Of a stretch of 8,000 nucleotides of DNA, positions 1-6,176 are shown piece after piece. The DNA is from an uncultured Clostridia bacterium (GTDB lineage Bacteria > Bacillota_A > Clostridia > Christensenellales > Aristaeellaceae). The stretch is taken from NCBI GenBank assembly GCA_946613955.1, contig CAMOGC010000073.1, positions 1-8,000 of the forward strand. The letters are read 5' to 3'. Both the position numbers and the translations under genes were made by a program. The notes beneath the pieces were generated by a model. It was given only the letters and a program-made list of their open reading frames with translations. It ran no database searches and had not been told where the DNA came from. How positions within the stretch are numbered: position 1 is the first letter of the stretch; the number at the start of each line of letters is the position of its first letter.

Positions 1-18
1 CCGGCCGCGCCCCGGGCT

Positions 19-99
19 TTACGGCCCGATCCGTATTCCGGAAGAGCGCTCCGCCCGGCCGCCCGCGTGGGGGCTGCCGTTGAGCAATAATACCTTCAT
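19..99 (-). pseudogene. Truncated flavodoxin-fold / NAD(P)H-dependent FMN reductase-like gene, N-terminal fragment
   Basis: The frame starts with MKVLLLNGSPHAGG, the first beta strand and phosphate-binding loop (GSP) typical of NAD(P)H-dependent FMN reductases and iron-sulfur flavoproteins, which bind FMN and shuttle electrons in the cytoplasm. After residue 14 the similarity stops and the frame closes at a TAA after 26 codons, whereas the family is usually 170-210 residues. The other two minus-strand frames stay open to the window edge, but neither gives a continuation I recognise. A frameshift, a recombination break or a sequence error near the edge are all possible. The purine-rich stretch AAGGA lies only 2 nt before the ATG, which is closer than usual. 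It is the last gene of the iron-uptake cluster, 134 nt after the Cys-rich protein. A redox flavoprotein there would suit handling of Fe(II), but that is inference. Confidence 0.45.
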
Positions 100-138
100 G
101 TTCCTTCTTCTCTCTTTCCTGTCCCTTTGAATGATTCC

Positions 139-180
139 CCGTCCCGCTCCATGATCCCGGGACGGATCTCCGCGTCCGTC
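139..180 (-). other. Two overlapping, mutually exclusive stem-loops in the intergenic gap
   Basis: Between the Cys-rich protein gene and the flavodoxin-like start there are two inverted repeats. One has 8-bp arms CCGTCCCG and CGGGACGG (139-146 and 158-165) around an 11-nt loop. The other has 6-bp arms GACGGA and TCCGTC (161-166 and 175-180) around an 8-nt loop. They share bases 161-165, so only one can form at a time. Neither is followed by a T-run in the direction of transcription, so this is not an intrinsic terminator. It may be an mRNA processing or stability element, or simply a consequence of high GC content. Confidence 0.35.
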
Positions 181-233
181 GCTGCCCGCGGGAACGCAGA
201 CGGCCTCCGCGGCAGAGCCCGGGCGGCTCCCCC

Positions 234-416
234 TTATTCTTCTTTTTTGTTCGCGCCCTTCCGTCCGCAGGCCTCGCAGGAGGCGCAGGAGGCGCAGTCT
301 CCACAGCATCCCGATCCCGACCCGTGGCAGCCCCCTTTGCGGCCTCTCGCCATCCTCGCCGCGCCAAAGAGCAGCGCGGCGATCAGGATCGTCAGCACAA
401 TATCCAACGCGTTCAT
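234..416 (-). CDS. FeoB-associated Cys-rich membrane protein
   Basis: This 60-residue protein has one N-terminal membrane segment (about residues 5-21, LDIVLTILIAALLFGAA). A basic stretch follows (RMARGRK), then a cysteine-rich tail with Cys at 30, 37, 38, 41, 44, 47 and 50. Four of these form a CxxCxxCxxC run, and the protein ends in charged residues. This architecture and its place directly behind feoB match the FeoB-associated Cys-rich membrane protein family, found after feoB in many Bacillota. Its job is not settled; a metal-binding accessory role to the Fe(II) channel, comparable in idea to FeoC, is usually supposed. The ATG has AAGGAG (426-431) 9 nt upstream and lies 31 nt after the feoB stop, so it is very likely cotranscribed with feoB. 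Confidence 0.87.
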   Translation of the reverse strand: MNALDIVLTILIAALLFGAARMARGRKGGCHGSGSGCCGDCASCASCEACGRKGANKKEE

Positions 417-447
417 AGGCTCATTCTCCTTCGCCGGTTTCTCCCGG

Positions 448-2802
448 TCAGATCACCATCGTCAGCAGCCGGAACAGCATCGCCGCCACCCAGGCGACCA
501 CGCATTGCCACACCACGACGCCTATGGCCCAGGATTTGCCCAGCTCCCTGTTAACGGAGGAAACCGCCGCCACGCAGGGGGTATACAGGAGGCTGAAGAC
601 CAGCAGGGTGCCCGCCGCGGCGGAGGTCATGGCCGCCGCCACGCCGCCCTGGGCCTGGAAGAGCATGCCCAGGGTGGCCACGACGCTTTCCTTGGCCATA
701 AAGCCGGAAATCAGGGAGGTCACGATCCGCCAGTCTCCCAGCCCCAGGGGCCGGAAGAGGGGCACCAGCACGCCGGCCACCGCCGCCATGATGCTGTCGG
801 CGGAATCCTCGACCATGTTCAGCCGAAGGTCGAAGCGCTGCAGGAACCAGACGACGACCGTCGCGATCAGAATCACGGAGAAGGCCTTCTGCAGAAAATC
901 CCGGGATTTTTCCCACATCAGCTGCAGCGTCGAGCGGAGGCTGGGCATCCGGTAATTCGGCAATTCCATCACGAAGGGAACCGCCTCCCCCTTGAACAGG
1001 GTCCGCTTATACAGCAGCGCCACCAATATGCCCACCACGACGCCCAGCGTATACAGTCCTCCCGTAATGATCCAGGGGTGCTTCGGGAAAAAGGCGTCGA
1101 TGAAGAAGGCGTAGATCGGCAGCTTGGCCGTGCAGCTCATGAAGGGGGTCAGCAGGATGGTCATCTTCCGGTCCCGCTCGCTGGGCAGGGTCCGGGTCGC
1201 CATAACCGCCGGCACGGAGCAGCCGAATCCGATCAGCAGCGGCACGATGCTCCGCCCGGAAAGGCCGACTCTGCGCAGCGACCGGTCCATCACAAACGCC
1301 ACCCGGGCGATATATCCGCTGTCCTCCAGCAGGGACAGGAAAAAGAACATGACCACCACGATGGGCAGGAAGCTCAGCACGCTGCCCACGCCCTCGAAGA
1401 TCCCGTCGATGATCAGGCTGTGGATCACGGGGTTGACCCCGCCCCGGGTCAGTGCCGCGTCCGTCCATCCGGTCAGGACGCCGATTCCTTCCTCCAGCAG
1501 GCCCTGCAGCCACGCCCCCACCACGTCGAAGGTCAGGAAAAAGATCGTCCACATGATGAGCAGGAAAATCGGCAGCGCCGTCCATTTTCCGGTCAGTATC
1601 CGGTCGATCTTCTGGGAGCGGACGCGTTCCCGGCTTTCCCGGGGTTTGGTGACGCTGGCCTCACAGACCCTTTCAATAAAGGAGAAGCGCATGTCCGCGA
1701 TGGCAGCGCTCCGGTCCAGCCCCCGTTCCGCCTCCATCTGCAGGGTGATATGCTCCAGGGTTTCCAGCTCGTTGGGATCCAGCTGCAGCTGCTCGAGCAC
1801 CAGCCGGTCCCCCTCGATGGCCTTGCTGGCGGCGAAGCGCAGGGGCAGCCCCGCCTTCTCCGCGTGATCCTCGATCAGATTCTGAACCGCGTGCAGGCAG
1901 CGATGCACCGCCCCGCCGTGCTCCTGCTGGGAACAGAAGTCCTGGCGGACCGGCTTTTCCTGATATTTGGCGATATGCAGCGCATGGGTCACCAGCTCGT
2001 CGACGCCCTCGTTTCGCGCGGCGGAAATGGGCACCACCGGCACCCCCAGCGCCTCTTCCATGGCGTTGACGTCGATGCCGCCGCCGTTGCCCGTCAGCTC
2101 GTCCATCATGTTCAGCGCCACGACCATGGGCCGGTCCATCTCGATCAGCTGCATCGTCAGATACAGGTTCCGCTCGATATTGGTCACGTCGACGATGTTG
2201 ATGACCGCGTCCGGCCGGTTCTTGAGCACAAAGTTACGGGAGACGATCTCCTCCCCGGAATAGGGGGACATGGAATAGATGCCGGGCAGATCCGTGATCC
2301 GCGTGCGCTTGTGGCCCCGGATCACGCCGTCCTTCCGGTCGACGGTCACCCCCGGGAAATTGCCCACGTGCTGCTTCGCGCCGGTCAGCTGGTTGAAAAG
2401 CGTGGTTTTGCCGCTGTTCTGGTTGCCTACCAGGGCGAAGGTCAGGGTATGGCTGTCCGGCAGGGGCTCGGTTTCGCCCGGAACATGGTGCACCCCGGGC
2501 TCGCCCAGGGCCGGGTGCTCCGTCTTTTTCCGCTCCCGCGCCTTCTCCGGCAGCGCGGCTTTTCGCTCCACCGGCGTCGCTTCGATCTTTTCCGCCTCCG
2601 ACAGGCGCAGCGTCAGCTCATATCCGTGAATGCGCAGCTCCATGGGATCCCCCAGCGGGGCCAGCTTTACCAGGGTTACCTCCGCCCCGGGAATCACCCC
2701 CATATCCAGAAAATGCTGGCGCAGCGCCCCTTCTCCCCCGACCTTTTCGATTCTCGCGGTTTCCCCCGCCTTCAGCTCCCGTAAAGTCATCATTTTCTCC
2801 AT
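448..2802 (-). CDS. feoB: Ferrous iron transporter, FeoA-FeoB fusion
   Basis: This 784-residue protein imports Fe(II) across the cytoplasmic membrane. Residues 1-77 form an SH3-like FeoA domain (MTLRELKAGETARIEKV, FLDMGVIPGAEV), normally a separate protein that binds and modulates FeoB. A charged linker runs to about 118. The GTPase domain follows, with G1 GNQNSGKT (126-133), the G2 region GVTVD (151-155), G3 DLPG (171-174), G4 NMMD (231-234) and G5 ISA (259-261). A helical GDI-like region runs to about 405. The membrane part (about 406-784) carries the hallmark cysteine segments GCSVPA (527-532), the MSCTAKLP stretch near 555-562 and LYTPCVA (739-745). The start at 2802 includes MEKMM. Starts at 2793 or 2790 are also possible, because GGAG inside the first codons is well spaced for the ATG at 2790. 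The gene heads the iron operon and has its own promoter. Confidence 0.96.
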   Translation of the reverse strand: MEKMMTLRELKAGETARIEKVGGEGALRQHFLDMGVIPGAEVTLVKLAPLGDPMELRIHGYELTLRLSEAEKIEATPVERKAALPEKARERKKTEHPALGEPGVHHVPGETEPLPDSHTLTFALVGNQNSGKTTLFNQLTGAKQHVGNFPGVTVDRKDGVIRGHKRTRITDLPGIYSMSPYSGEEIVSRNFVLKNRPDAVINIVDVTNIERNLYLTMQLIEMDRPMVVALNMMDELTGNGGGIDVNAMEEALGVPVVPISAARNEGVDELVTHALHIAKYQEKPVRQDFCSQQEHGGAVHRCLHAVQNLIEDHAEKAGLPLRFAASKAIEGDRLVLEQLQLDPNELETLEHITLQMEAERGLDRSAAIADMRFSFIERVCEASVTKPRESRERVRSQKIDRILTGKWTALPIFLLIMWTIFFLTFDVVGAWLQGLLEEGIGVLTGWTDAALTRGGVNPVIHSLIIDGIFEGVGSVLSFLPIVVVMFFFLSLLEDSGYIARVAFVMDRSLRRVGLSGRSIVPLLIGFGCSVPAVMATRTLPSERDRKMTILLTPFMSCTAKLPIYAFFIDAFFPKHPWIITGGLYTLGVVVGILVALLYKRTLFKGEAVPFVMELPNYRMPSLRSTLQLMWEKSRDFLQKAFSVILIATVVVWFLQRFDLRLNMVEDSADSIMAAVAGVLVPLFRPLGLGDWRIVTSLISGFMAKESVVATLGMLFQAQGGVAAAMTSAAAGTLLVFSLLYTPCVAAVSSVNRELGKSWAIGVVVWQCVVAWVAAMLFRLLTMVI

Positions 2803-2824
2803 CGCGTTTCTTTCTTCTTTCCCC

Positions 2825-2848
2825 CGGGCCGCACTCGCTTCCGGCCCG
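2825..2848 (-). other. Stem-loop at the predicted 5' end of the feoB mRNA
   Basis: On the minus strand the arms CGGGCCG and CGGCCCG (2842-2848 and 2825-2831) form a perfect 7-bp stem with a 10-nt loop. The promoter predicts a transcription start near 2849-2850, so this hairpin would sit at the very 5' end of the message, about 22 nt before the feoB start codon. Such 5' hairpins can protect an mRNA from decay; that role is inferred here. The purine-rich stretch GGGGGAAAGAAGAAAG follows it as the likely ribosome loading site. Confidence 0.4.
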
Positions 2849-2855
2849 CGGACAA

Positions 2856-2884
2856 AGTATAGCATAGCCCGGGGTTTCTGTAAA
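2856..2884 (-). promoter_or_regulatory. Sigma-A type promoter of the feo operon, extended -10
   Basis: On the minus strand the -35 box is TTTACA (2879-2884), the spacer is exactly 17 nt, and the -10 box is TATACT (2856-2861). TG lies one base before the -10 box, giving the extended -10 form TGCTATACT. Each hexamer differs from consensus by a single base. The predicted start point is about 2849-2850, leaving a leader of about 47 nt before the feoB ATG at 2802. This is the strongest promoter match in the window. Confidence 0.78.
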
Positions 2885-2890
2885 ACAGAA
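2876..2890. promoter_or_regulatory. Inverted repeat overlapping the feo -35 box, candidate operator
   Basis: The 15-bp element has 6-bp arms TTCTGT and ACAGAA around three central bases. It covers the -35 hexamer of the feo promoter, where a bound protein would block RNA polymerase. Read as a 7-1-7 repeat, the spacing known for Fur-family boxes, it has one mismatch, but its bases do not match the usual Fur or PerR consensus. A metal-responsive repressor is the natural expectation for a feo operon; the identity of any regulator is inference. Confidence 0.38.
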
Positions 2891-2899
2891 CCGGGAAGC

Positions 2900-2948
2900 A
2901 AAAAAAGAACGGTCCCGGTCGCCCCCCGCAAATCCCGGTCCCGTTCTT
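2900..2948 (-). terminator. Intrinsic terminator after the YitT-family gene
   Basis: On the minus strand AAGAACGG (2941-2948) pairs perfectly with CCGTTCTT (2905-2912), and a continuous run of T follows (2900-2906). It lies about 20 nt past the stop codon of the YitT-family gene and upstream of the feo promoter, so it separates the two transcription units. The 28-nt loop is unusually long and contains four G-runs that could form a G-quadruplex. Confidence 0.7.
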
Positions 2949-2968
2949 CCTTTCCCTTTTATTCCTGG

Positions 2969-3817
2969 TTATTCCTGGGGTTTTCGGTAAAAGCGCCCCG
3001 TCAGGGAATCCGTCCGCTGGGTGTTGATAAAGGCGTGGGTATCCACCTTCAGCGTTTCCCGCACCACGTTGCGCACCTCGTCCGCCGAAACCACGGTATA
3101 GATCATGGACCGAGGCTCCCCCCGATACAGGCCCTCCCCCTGGAAAAGCGTCGCCCCGTGATGCGTTTTGTCCCGGATGATGCCGTAGACCTCCTCCGGG
3201 TGATCCGTCACGATCCAGAGCGTCCGATGCTGATAGCGCAGATACAGGGTATGGAGCACCTGGGTGGTCACATACTGGAAGATCATGGAATACAGCGCTC
3301 TTTCCCATCCGAAAATCGCGCCGACCACCGACAGCATGACCACGTTGCCGGCCAGGATGATCGGGAAGGCGTCCTTTCCCTTCTTTTCGGAAAGGTAGAC
3401 GCTGATAAAGTCCGTCCCTCCCTGGCTGGCGCCGGCGAAGAGGCACAGGGTAATGGCGGCGCCGTTGACCACGCCGCCGAACACGCAGTTAAGCAGCGGA
3501 TCCTCCGCCAGCTTCATCGTCGGCAGCACGTCCGCCAGCAGGCCGGAGATGGCGACGACCACCAGGGACAGGATCGCGAAGCGCTTTCCGACGAAGCGGA
3601 AGGAGAGCGCCGCGGCCACCAGGTTCAGCCCCAGCAGGAACACCGTATAGGGCGGCGTGAACCCGAGAAAGCGGGTGCATAATTCCTGCAGCAGCAGGGA
3701 AATGCCGGAAAACCCGCCGGGAAAAAGCCCCGCCGTCCGGACAAAGCTGACGATGGTCAGGGCGGACAGGGTCGCCCCCGCCAGAAGCAGTACCCATTGC
3801 AGGGCTCTCTTTTTCAT
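2969..3817 (-). CDS. YitT family membrane protein with C-terminal DUF2179 domain
   Basis: This 282-residue protein has about five hydrophobic segments in the first 190 residues and a soluble C-terminal domain from about 197. Family signatures are GLFPGGFSGIS (30-40) near the end of the first segment, GASQGGTDFIS (129-139), and the DUF2179 pattern HHGATLFQGEGLYRG (219-233) followed by VDTHAFINTQ (258-267). The length is typical for the family. YitT proteins sit in the cytoplasmic membrane; their transport or sensing role is not established. I chose the ATG at 3817 because AGGAGG (3827-3832) stands 9 nt before it and the protein then begins with MKKRALQWVLLL, a normal positive-inside start. The in-frame upstream extension to 3913 is Arg/Ala-rich and lies over the preceding terminator. 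No clear promoter is visible in the 73 nt between that terminator and the gene. Confidence 0.94.
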   Translation of the reverse strand: MKKRALQWVLLLAGATLSALTIVSFVRTAGLFPGGFSGISLLLQELCTRFLGFTPPYTVFLLGLNLVAAALSFRFVGKRFAILSLVVVAISGLLADVLPTMKLAEDPLLNCVFGGVVNGAAITLCLFAGASQGGTDFISVYLSEKKGKDAFPIILAGNVVMLSVVGAIFGWERALYSMIFQYVTTQVLHTLYLRYQHRTLWIVTDHPEEVYGIIRDKTHHGATLFQGEGLYRGEPRSMIYTVVSADEVRNVVRETLKVDTHAFINTQRTDSLTGRFYRKPQE

Positions 3818-3890
3818 GGTTTCGGTCCTCCTCGCCGCGGCCGCCCGCCTGGCGCCTCCGCGTTTTTCCGGCCGCGCCGTCTCCGGAGCG

Positions 3891-3929
3891 AAAAAGACGG
3901 TTCTTCTCCCCAAGCGGAGAAAAGAACCG
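3891..3929 (-). terminator. Intrinsic terminator after the GlsB/YmgE-like gene
   Basis: On the minus strand CGGTTCTT and CTCC, separated by a TT bulge, pair with GGAG and AAGAACCG across a short loop (arms 3916-3929 and 3898-3909). This gives 12 paired bases. TCTTTTT follows at once (3891-3897). It begins 9 nt after the stop codon of the small membrane protein gene. Confidence 0.86.
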
Positions 3930-3937
3930 CCCCGACG

Positions 3938-4207
3938 TCACTGTTTTTTGTCAAACCACCGGCCCAGGTTAAACTTGCGGACAATCCAGATCACCAGGCA
4001 GGCGCCGACGACGGAGGCCAGAATTTCGAGCACCCTGTTTTCATGGCCCACCCCGATCAGATTGAAAATGCCGTTGCCGATCAGGCCGCCGATCCAGCCC
4101 AGAATCATGTTCCCCAGAAAGCCGTTAGGCGTCCCGTCCTTCATGATCCGGCTGCCCAGATAGCCGGCCGCCGTCCACAGCACAATTTTAATCAGCCAGT
4201 TCAGCAT
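3938..4207 (-). CDS. GlsB/YeaQ/YmgE family small membrane protein
   Basis: This 89-residue, very hydrophobic protein has three predicted membrane segments (about residues 4-18, 30-52 and 58-76) and a short basic tail (RKFNLGRWFDKKQ). The glycine-rich middle, GFLGNMILGWIGGLIGNGIF (29-48), is the hallmark of the transglycosylase-associated/GlsB family. These are small stress-linked membrane proteins with no proven enzymatic activity. The ATG at 4207 has AAGGAAGG (4214-4221) 6 nt upstream. A longer in-frame start at 4282 is unlikely, since it would lie inside the -10 box of the promoter. The gene is monocistronic: its own promoter lies about 70 nt upstream and a terminator stands right behind it. 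Confidence 0.9.
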   Translation of the reverse strand: MLNWLIKIVLWTAAGYLGSRIMKDGTPNGFLGNMILGWIGGLIGNGIFNLIGVGHENRVLEILASVVGACLVIWIVRKFNLGRWFDKKQ

Positions 4208-4277
4208 CTGCACCCTTCCTTTCAATTGCGGAATCGGTCTTGCTTCGGGGGAGACGACGCTCACCCCACCTGTGAAA

Positions 4278-4307
4278 ATCATACACCAAAATGCCGCTGT
4301 TGGTCAA
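4278..4307 (-). promoter_or_regulatory. Sigma-A type promoter of the GlsB/YmgE-like gene
   Basis: On the minus strand TTGACC (4302-4307) and TATGAT (4278-4283) are separated by 18 nt. Each hexamer is one base off consensus. The predicted start point near 4271 gives a leader of about 64 nt. Confidence 0.66.
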
Positions 4308-4471
4308 ACCCTTCCGAAAGAAAAAACACCCCGCCCCGGGTTTTTCTCCCCCGGCCCTGGCGGAAGGCCAGCGGCCAGGAAAGCCACTCCGCCCGGCTTC
4401 CGGGTTCACGCGGGAAGGCGGCGCCGCGCCTCTTTCTCAATGTGAAGGCAGGAAAGCCCCGTTCCCGTATC
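4308..4471. other. GC-rich intergenic stretch without a supported gene
   Basis: This is the first part of the 356-nt gap between the divergent genes starting at 4207 and 4564. It holds a hairpin with arms CCTGGC and GCCAGG (4356-4361 and 4374-4379). It also holds several C-runs near 4329-4357 that fall short of a canonical G-quadruplex because one loop is about 10 nt. I see no convincing -10/-35 pair for the plus-strand gene, and the short open frames here have no ribosome binding site and an unnatural Pro/Gly/Arg composition. Confidence 0.5.
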
Positions 4472-4542
4472 GAATTCTTCCGGGACACTGGGCTGGAGCC
4501 CGGCCGGGTTTTCCGGGCGGAGAGCGGCCCGGTTAAGAATTC
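4472..4542 (+). promoter_or_regulatory. Inverted repeat, candidate structured leader of the dipeptidase gene
   Basis: GAATTCTT (4472-4479) and AAGAATTC (4535-4542) pair perfectly. The stem continues with CCGGG (4480-4484) against CCCGG (4528-4532) past a two-base TT bulge, giving 13 pairs. Inside, GGGCT/AGCCC (4490-4494 and 4497-4501) and GCCCGG/CCGGGC (4498-4503 and 4513-4518) are competing hairpins. The closing arm ends 8 nt before the ribosome binding site GGAGG (4551-4555). A regulatory RNA leader or a protein operator are both possible. It matches no riboswitch class I know, and high GC content makes the inner pairings weak evidence. Confidence 0.35.
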
Positions 4543-4563
4543 TAGAAAGCGGAGGAAACGCAT

Positions 4564-6027
4564 ATGCCCTGCACAACCGTGCTGGTCGGACGGAAGGCCA
4601 GCCATGACGGATCCACCATGATCGCCCGGACGGACGACGGCCATTTTGACGTAAAGAAGCTGATCGTGGTCAACCCCAAGGATCAGCCGAGGAAGTATAA
4701 AAGCAAAATCGCCCATCTGGAAATCCCCCTGCCCGAAAATCCCCTGCGCTATACGGCCTGCCCCAGCGTGGATCCGGCCGAGGGCGTCTGGGCCGCGACG
4801 GGCATCAACGAGGCCAACGTGGGCATGACGGCGACGGAGACCATTACCTCCAACCCCCGGGTGCTGGCGGCGGATCCCCTGGTGGAATACAAAAAGGCGA
4901 AGGGCCGGAAGGAAAAGGACGTTCCCGGCGGCATCGGGGAAGAGGATATCGTGGTGCTGGTGCTGCCCTATATCCGCTCCGCCCGGGAGGGCGTCCTGCG
5001 CCTGGGCGCGCTGCTGGAAAAATACGGAACCTACGAGTCCAACGGCATCGCCTTCAATGACGAGCGCGAGGTCTGGTGGCTGGAAACCATCGGCGGGCAC
5101 CACTGGATGGCCCGGCGGATTCCGGAGGACGGGGTCGTCATCCATCCCAACCAGTTCGGCATGGACGCCTTCGATCTGGAGGACGCCTTCGGAAAACAGG
5201 AAGCCCACCTCTGCTCCCCGGATCTGCGGGCGTTTATCCGGGACAATTTCCTGGATCTGAATCAGGACGGGCGGTTCAATCCCCGGAAGGTTTTCGGCAG
5301 CCGGCGGGATATGGATCATGTATACAACACCCCCCGGGCCTGGTTCATGGGGCGGTATCTGACCCCGGAAAGCCACCGCTGGGACGGGCCGGACGCGGAG
5401 TTTACCCCCGAGAGCGACAACATCCCCTGGTGCCTCCGGCCCGACCGGAAGGTGACGGCGGAGGACGTGAAATACATGCTTTCCTCCCACTATCAGGGAA
5501 CGCCCTTCGATCCCTATATCAGCCGGGACACCGGCCGCCGGGGCATGTATCGCTCCATCGGCATCAACCGCACCGGGGTGACCAGCATCTGCCAGATCCG
5601 GCCCTACGCCCCCGAGGCGGTCCGGGGCGTGGAGTGGATCATTTTCGGCTCCACCACCTTCGGCGCCGCGCTTCCTCTGTATACAAATGTTTCCAAAATG
5701 CCGGCCTATCTGAGCCGGGTGACCCTGGACGCCTCCACGGAGAATTATTACTGGGCCAGCCGGCTCATCGGCGCCCTGGCGGATGCCTGCTACCCGCTGA
5801 CCGTTCAGCAGATCGACCGCTACGAGACGGCGGTCATGACCGGGGGCCGGCGGCTGATCCGGGAATACGATGAAAAGATCAGATCCACCGGGGATATTTC
5901 CCTGGCGGAGGAGGCCAACGAAAAGCTGGCCGCCATGGCCCGGGAGGAGACCGTTTCGACCCTGAACAAGGTGCTGCGGACCGCCAGCGAGAAGATGAAA
6001 AACGGCTACAACCTCGCGGATAACTGA
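4564..6027 (+). CDS. pepD: C69 family dipeptidase
   Basis: This 487-residue enzyme belongs to the N-terminal-nucleophile hydrolases that split dipeptides. It opens with MPCTTVLVGRKASHDGSTM; Cys3 is the expected nucleophile, exposed after removal of the two preceding residues. The block CTT.LVG..AS.DGS and the following ARTDDGHFD are the family signature. Further typical stretches are GINEANVGMTATET (81-94), the WWLETIGGHHWMARRIPEDG region near 176-195, and NTPRAWFMGRYL near 256-267. There is no signal peptide or membrane segment, so it should act in the cytoplasm, as in lactobacillar PepD enzymes. The length is normal for the family. The start is set by GGAGG (4551-4555), 8 nt upstream. It is followed by its own terminator and then by peptide-importer genes, which fits hydrolysis of imported peptides. 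Confidence 0.95.
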   Translation: MPCTTVLVGRKASHDGSTMIARTDDGHFDVKKLIVVNPKDQPRKYKSKIAHLEIPLPENPLRYTACPSVDPAEGVWAATGINEANVGMTATETITSNPRVLAADPLVEYKKAKGRKEKDVPGGIGEEDIVVLVLPYIRSAREGVLRLGALLEKYGTYESNGIAFNDEREVWWLETIGGHHWMARRIPEDGVVIHPNQFGMDAFDLEDAFGKQEAHLCSPDLRAFIRDNFLDLNQDGRFNPRKVFGSRRDMDHVYNTPRAWFMGRYLTPESHRWDGPDAEFTPESDNIPWCLRPDRKVTAEDVKYMLSSHYQGTPFDPYISRDTGRRGMYRSIGINRTGVTSICQIRPYAPEAVRGVEWIIFGSTTFGAALPLYTNVSKMPAYLSRVTLDASTENYYWASRLIGALADACYPLTVQQIDRYETAVMTGGRRLIREYDEKIRSTGDISLAEEANEKLAAMAREETVSTLNKVLRTASEKMKNGYNLADN

Positions 6028-6033
6028 GCCGGG

Positions 6034-6092
6034 CGCGGGCGGGGCAAGCGTTTTTCCAAACCTCCTCGCCGGAAAAGCGTCCCCCGCCCGCG
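6034..6092 (+). other. 11-bp GC stem-loop just after the dipeptidase gene
   Basis: CGCGGGCGGGG (6034-6044) and CCCCGCCCGCG (6082-6092) are perfect 11-bp complements. Inside them TTTTCC (6052-6057) can pair with GGAAAA (6071-6076). The stem begins 6 nt after the stop codon. No T-run follows, so it is not a classical intrinsic terminator. It may protect the 3' end of the message from exonucleases or mark a processing site. Confidence 0.5.
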
Positions 6093-6176
6093 AAACATCC
6101 CCGTCCGACCTGGGCCCAGGCACCGTCTCAGCGTTCCCCTGCCTCCCGCGAAGCGTCCCGCCGCGGCCAAAGGGCA

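Noticed and set aside
1..90. Tail of a plus-strand gene ending at TAA 88-90
   Set aside because: The frame is open but spells only Ala/Arg/Pro-rich residues. The overlapping minus strand has a specific flavodoxin start, and no terminator or other support for a plus-strand gene is seen.
127..2784. Very long plus-strand open frame opposite feoB (885 codons)
   Set aside because: It is the mirror of the feoB coding strand in a GC-rich genome. It is Gln/His/Arg/Pro-rich, has no recognisable domain and no ribosome binding site, while the minus strand encodes an unmistakable FeoA-FeoB.
2803..2931. N-terminal extension of FeoB to the upstream ATG at 2931
   Set aside because: It would put the start upstream of the -35/-10 promoter and inside the preceding terminator loop. 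The FeoA domain begins naturally at 2802-2790.
3817..3913. N-terminal extension of the YitT-family protein to the upstream ATG at 3913
   Set aside because: The extra 32 residues are Arg/Ala-rich, overlap the terminator of the preceding gene and have no counterpart in the family. A well-placed AGGAGG supports the start at 3817.
4320..4345. Possible minus-strand terminator around CCGGG/CCCGG near a T-run
   Set aside because: The stem is only 5 bp, is separated from the T-run by about 9 nt, and there is no upstream minus-strand gene for it to end.
4291..4536. Small plus-strand open frame of 81 codons in the divergent intergenic region
   Set aside because: It has no ribosome binding site and a Pro/Gly/Arg-rich composition, and it overlaps the minus-strand promoter and the candidate leader structure.
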